Both the position numbers and the translations under genes were made by a program. 8,134 nt of DNA from Chloroflexota bacterium (GTDB taxonomy: Bacteria; Chloroflexota; Anaerolineae; Anaerolineales; Villigracilaceae): the NCBI GenBank assembly GCA_021796315.1, contig JAJYOH010000256.1, positions 1 through 8,134 of the forward strand, given 5' to 3'. Below the pieces are notes generated by a model. The model searched no databases and had not been told where the DNA came from. It saw only the letters and a list, made by a program, of their open reading frames with translations. This document shows positions 5,487 to 8,134 of this stretch, one piece after another. The first letter of the stretch is position 1; each line of letters starts with the position of its first letter.

Positions 5487-6752
5487 CTATTCCTCCTGCT
5501 GGTTTTCTTCGTCACCTGATTTATCAGACCATATCCAGCGATTGATTGGAGAACGATGCCCGACTGTATTTTGGATGTTCAATCTCAAATCACGCCGCGC
5601 GCGAAATATCATGGATTCGCTCCAGTCCAATTCCTTTCCCGCCGCGATGACATCCTTCGGGCAGATTCCATCTGGGTTCGTTTTCAGGAGGTCTTCAAGC
5701 CACGTTTTGCATTCATCCAGCCGGGTGGGTTCCCGATAGGGTTGAGGCGCATTGAGATCCCATTTAAGTTTGACGCCTCCTGCCCCCATCGCTGCAAATG
5801 TAAAACCAAGCGACTTTTGAATTGGTCCCAGGTTGGTCTTGAGCATCTTTAATTCACGCGGTCCATTTGCATCTGGCTCTGAACCGGTTTGCACCACGCG
5901 CAATCCAAGCACGACACGTGATTGTTGTGTGATGTAGCCGCTGCCACTCAAGTCTTCCATTCCCGGGTCAAAGTTAATCATGCGCGGTCCACCGCCAAGT
6001 GGTTTGCGGATGTGATGAACCAGTACCAATCCGCATTTCGCCCAGGAGACCAGTCGGATCAAATAACCCATCAGTGAACGAATGTCTTCAACGTTATTCT
6101 GCCCTCCGGTGTGAGCAGAGGAGAGAGAATCAATGATGATTAATTCCGGATTCAGCACGGCAGTCATTTCAGTCAAACGATCCTGGTAGCGCTCAAGCCC
6201 GAGATCGATCATTTCACCAGGATCGGGCAGCATTACGAACAATTTGCTTTGGTCCAGGTTGTAATGTTGTGTGCGCTCGTTGAGAATCTGCGGCACCATC
6301 TCAGCATCCACGTAAATGATATTTGCTCCCGGACGTGGAATAGGCGATCCATTAGGGAAACCCTGATCGTGAATAATGCGCCATGCGAGATCCATTGCAA
6401 CAAAGGACTTCCCAGCTCCTTGTACTGCTCCAAGAACGGTGATCAAACCGCGCGGGATCCAGCCTTCCCAGACCCACTCGATCGGCTGCAGATCAGTGGC
6501 GATATCTGCCAACGATGGAATGTTTGGCCGGTAGCCAGGCCGGGTGGCCAGGATGGTCTCAAGGATCATCTTTTGTTCCGGCAATCCGGAGATGGCTTTG
6601 TAGAGGGCATCATGTTCCTGCCCGGGTTCGGAAGTCTCAATGGCCTGCCAGCACACTTGCCACGGAAAACTGAAATCCCTAACATTGGCCTGAACTGACA
6701 AACCTGCCAGTCGATCGGCAATAGCCTGAATTTGCAGCCGCTGGGTCAGCAT
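5487..6752 (-). CDS. RepA-like P-loop ATPase, probable hexameric replicative helicase (AAA_25 type)
   Basis: Predicted ATP-driven DNA helicase or helicase-like replication protein of the RecA-fold RepA/AAA_25 group found on plasmids, phages and islands. In the 421-residue product the motor domain starts near residue 95 (GWIPRGLITVLG). It shows Walker A GAVQGAGKS (108-116, K115), the following acidic strand NIIYVDAEM (144-152) and Walker B LIIIDSLSS (204-212, D208). Sensor-like histidines are in LVLVHHIRKP (242-251), and LSGSGYITQQSRVVLGL (268-284) resembles the family's late motif. The C-terminal ~80 residues (CPKDVIAAGKELDWSESMIF) look like a winged-helix DNA-binding domain with an acidic tail. 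The start ATG overlaps the stop of the upstream recombinase by one base (TAATG), suggesting translational coupling. Residues 1-90 have no recognised domain. An initiator or loader role instead of unwinding is possible. Confidence 0.87.
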   Translation of the reverse strand: MLTQRLQIQAIADRLAGLSVQANVRDFSFPWQVCWQAIETSEPGQEHDALYKAISGLPEQKMILETILATRPGYRPNIPSLADIATDLQPIEWVWEGWIPRGLITVLGAVQGAGKSFVAMDLAWRIIHDQGFPNGSPIPRPGANIIYVDAEMVPQILNERTQHYNLDQSKLFVMLPDPGEMIDLGLERYQDRLTEMTAVLNPELIIIDSLSSAHTGGQNNVEDIRSLMGYLIRLVSWAKCGLVLVHHIRKPLGGGPRMINFDPGMEDLSGSGYITQQSRVVLGLRVVQTGSEPDANGPRELKMLKTNLGPIQKSLGFTFAAMGAGGVKLKWDLNAPQPYREPTRLDECKTWLEDLLKTNPDGICPKDVIAAGKELDWSESMIFRARRDLRLNIQNTVGHRSPINRWIWSDKSGDEENQQEE

Positions 6753-7792
6753 TATGCCATCTCAACTTTGATCGCTTTTTCTGTTGCTCCTTCCAACTGC
6801 TTCTCACTTGGCGCTGCGTAAAATCGAACCGCATCCAGGCTTGAGAGTCCGAGCAAAGCGGCAACATGCTCCAATCCGACTTCGTTTTCCACCAGGTTTC
6901 GGGCAAATGTATGGCGGCAGACAGCCGGTGTGAGATTTTCGATCTTCGCATCTTTTGCATATCTGTTTAAGATGCGTTGCACGGCTCGTCCGCTCAGAGG
7001 CTGATCATGGTTCCTGTTTTGTGTTGTCCAAAGGAATCTGCTTTGCGGACGAACTAAGTACCAGTTTTGTAGAACCCTGCGGGCCTCGTTATTCAACGGT
7101 ACAACACGGTTCCTATTATTCCGGTCATATCGAACTGACACATTGCCCTGATCCTTTGATATCTGTATATCGCTGGCCTGCAGTCTGATAACCTCGATCA
7201 ATCTCAGACCGGTCTGAAGCAGGAACGTCGCGAGAACCGCATCCCGTCGTCGGGTGAGCCAGCGTCTCGGGTAACGTGTTCTTGTGAATTTCAAATCGCT
7301 CTCAATGATCCCAGTCAAAATGGTTTGCTGCACTGGGTCAAGCCATTTGTGAGTACGATGGATTGGTTCAGAAAGCATGGCATACTTGATGGGGTCCCTT
7401 CGAATGTGTTTCCTTTGCCCTGCCCACTTTATGATGGCGGAAAGCGCTGCCATCTGCTTTTTCATGCTGTTTGGATTGATGTTCTTAGTATTCAACATGG
7501 ATTTTTTATATTTCTTTACGACCGAAGGTGTGATTCCTTCAACGATCAATTTCTCGCTATATATTTGCGAAAACCATTGCAGGAAGCGCACCAGAATGGA
7601 CAAGTAATACTTGATGGTTATAAGTGTGATGTTTAAACTGCTTAGATATTGCTCGAAATCGGACAGAACTGTCTCAGTTGGATCAGCTTCTGAATCCTGA
7701 TGGGTTTCTGCAATAGGGGCATTGCCGGCAGGAATGGGAAGGGGAATTGGGTATGGTCCGTCTGCCATCCCGATTTGATGAGTAGATTGCAT
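6752..7792 (-). CDS. Tyrosine recombinase family protein with substituted catalytic residues
   Basis: Phage-integrase-fold protein of 346 residues, first gene of the minus-strand cluster. A proline-rich leader (PYPIPLPIPAG, 13-23) precedes a core-binding domain (about 40-130, with SLNITLITIKYYLSILVRFL) and a catalytic domain (about 150-335). R197 (TGLRLIEV), R293 (VCRHTFAR) and nucleophile Y325 (AVRFYAAP) are present. Spacing against the XerD pattern puts R224 where Lys is expected (DRNNRNRVVPL), A290 where the first His is expected (AVCR instead of HxxR), and L316 where the second His is expected (LLGLSSL instead of LLGHSSL). It may be catalytically weakened, act only as a DNA-binding factor, or belong to a divergent active subfamily. 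ATG 7792 is preceded by GAGGA with seven bases between GAGG and ATG. The stop overlaps the helicase start. An inverted repeat sits just upstream, suggesting autoregulation. Confidence 0.88.
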   Translation of the reverse strand: MQSTHQIGMADGPYPIPLPIPAGNAPIAETHQDSEADPTETVLSDFEQYLSSLNITLITIKYYLSILVRFLQWFSQIYSEKLIVEGITPSVVKKYKKSMLNTKNINPNSMKKQMAALSAIIKWAGQRKHIRRDPIKYAMLSEPIHRTHKWLDPVQQTILTGIIESDLKFTRTRYPRRWLTRRRDAVLATFLLQTGLRLIEVIRLQASDIQISKDQGNVSVRYDRNNRNRVVPLNNEARRVLQNWYLVRPQSRFLWTTQNRNHDQPLSGRAVQRILNRYAKDAKIENLTPAVCRHTFARNLVENEVGLEHVAALLGLSSLDAVRFYAAPSEKQLEGATEKAIKVEMA

Positions 7793-7803
7793 ATGATTTC
7801 CTC

Positions 7804-7832
7804 ACGATTTGGAGTTAGGACTTCCAAATCGT
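7804..7832. promoter_or_regulatory. 10-bp inverted repeat upstream of the recombinase-helicase-primase cluster
   Basis: ACGATTTGGA (7804-7813) and TCCAAATCGT (7823-7832) are exact reverse complements around nine bases, GTTAGGACT. A weaker outer pair GCATA (7789-7793) and TATGC (7836-7840) surrounds them. The repeat ends 12 bases before the recombinase ATG (minus strand) and covers its ribosome site region, a natural place for an operator. Part of it, AGGACTTCCAA (7817-7827), resembles the arm of the 5372-5466 repeat at 10 of 11 bases. Confidence 0.6.
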
Positions 7833-8074
7833 AAGTATGCTATTTTTTGAGCTCGGGTATCTGGAATATGTCGCTAAGAAATCTCGATAGCGAAGAAATT
7901 ACGCCTAAGTTGTCGCTAACAGTTATCTCGAAAATTTCTAAAATGAAGAGCTCTAAACCGACACAATTTTCATTTACCAAGGTTATTGGCATTCGTCATC
8001 TATTTTTGGGGGAAACCATATTGTGCAAATGAGTGCACCCCCGTCCCGCCACTTTCATTACGCACTATTTTGGC
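7833..8074. other. AT-rich region without a convincing gene
   Basis: This stretch upstream of the minus-strand cluster has lower GC than the rest. A 61-codon open frame (7847-8032, plus) starts at TTG, has no ribosome site and matches nothing I recognise, so it is not called. The region contains two spaced direct repeats, TGTCGCTAA...ATCTCGA (7869-7887 and 7911-7931), and a TCGCTA/TAGCGA inverted pair (7871-7876, 7888-7893). It may hold the cluster promoter, an attachment site or an origin; none is proven. Confidence 0.4.
7869..7931. repeat. Pair of bipartite direct repeats
   Basis: TGTCGCTAA followed after 3 or 5 bases by ATCTCGA occurs at 7869-7887 and again at 7911-7931, about 42 bp apart in the same orientation. 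Short direct repeats near a recombinase gene can be arm-type binding sites or replication iterons, but two copies are too few to decide. Confidence 0.4.
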
Positions 8075-8134
8075 CTATTGTTCAAGTAAAACCGGCTTTC
8101 CGTTACAAATCGTATGGATCTCTTCTTCATGGAA
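8075..8134 (-). CDS. Possible C-terminal end of an unknown protein (partial)
   Basis: The minus strand is open from the window edge to TAG at 8077-8075 and reads FHEEEIHTICNGKPVLLEQ, a plausible protein tail. Only 19 residues are present, so neither the family nor even the reality of the gene can be supported. Confidence 0.15.
   Translation of the reverse strand, partial: FHEEEIHTICNGKPVLLEQ

Noticed and set aside
6249..6698. 149-codon plus-strand open frame opposite the helicase gene
   Set aside because: It is a shadow of the well-supported helicase gene, with no family motif of its own.
7847..8032. 61-codon plus-strand open frame in the right-hand gap
   Set aside because: TTG start without a ribosome site, no recognised motif, and it overlaps the direct repeats.

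Overview
The window is bacterial: a chromosomal housekeeping stretch at the left (about 1-1620) followed by accessory, mobile-element-like DNA. No ribosomal marker is present, so taxonomy is guesswork. The moderate GC content and the tandem CTCGATACG...CGACCAGCG repeats beside fmt would fit a Chloroflexota/Anaerolineae-type genome, but this is a weak inference.

Left part (1-1620). On the minus strand lie the N-terminal 93 codons of an aquaporin (MIP family) and a complete methionyl-tRNA formyltransferase gene (fmt). Between them is a four-unit tandem repeat of 28-29 bp, and its last unit supplies the stop codon and final residues of Fmt. A short divergent region holds a possible leaderless fmt promoter, two small hairpins and a near-consensus sigma70 promoter for a tRNA-Pro(CGG) gene.

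Middle part (1620-4220). Directly after the tRNA is a 21-bp-stem hairpin. A plus-strand tyrosine recombinase with all catalytic residues follows, preceded by two short palindromes 20 bp apart. After a likely terminator comes a DUF3800-family protein, then a small hairpin and direct-repeat region, then a decayed 3' part of a type I restriction-modification methyltransferase gene (hsdM) with two frameshifts and no 5' half.

Right part (4223-7792). A minus-strand cluster reads: a second tyrosine recombinase in which three of the six catalytic positions are substituted; a RepA-like P-loop ATPase (probable hexameric helicase) whose start overlaps the recombinase stop by one base; and, after a 136-bp gap bounded by a perfect 16-bp inverted repeat, a CHC2 zinc-finger/TOPRIM primase. 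A bidirectional hairpin terminator separates the primase from the hsdM remnant. Upstream of the recombinase is a 10-bp inverted repeat that shares an AGGACTT(T/C)CAA core with the larger one. The last ~340 bases are AT-rich and have no convincing complete gene.

Together the right part looks like the integration/replication module of an integrative or plasmid-like element (recombinase, helicase, primase) with its own regulatory inverted repeats. It is inserted in an accessory zone that also holds a second, intact recombinase beside a tRNA gene and defence-type genes. The element's exact ends cannot be fixed from this window.
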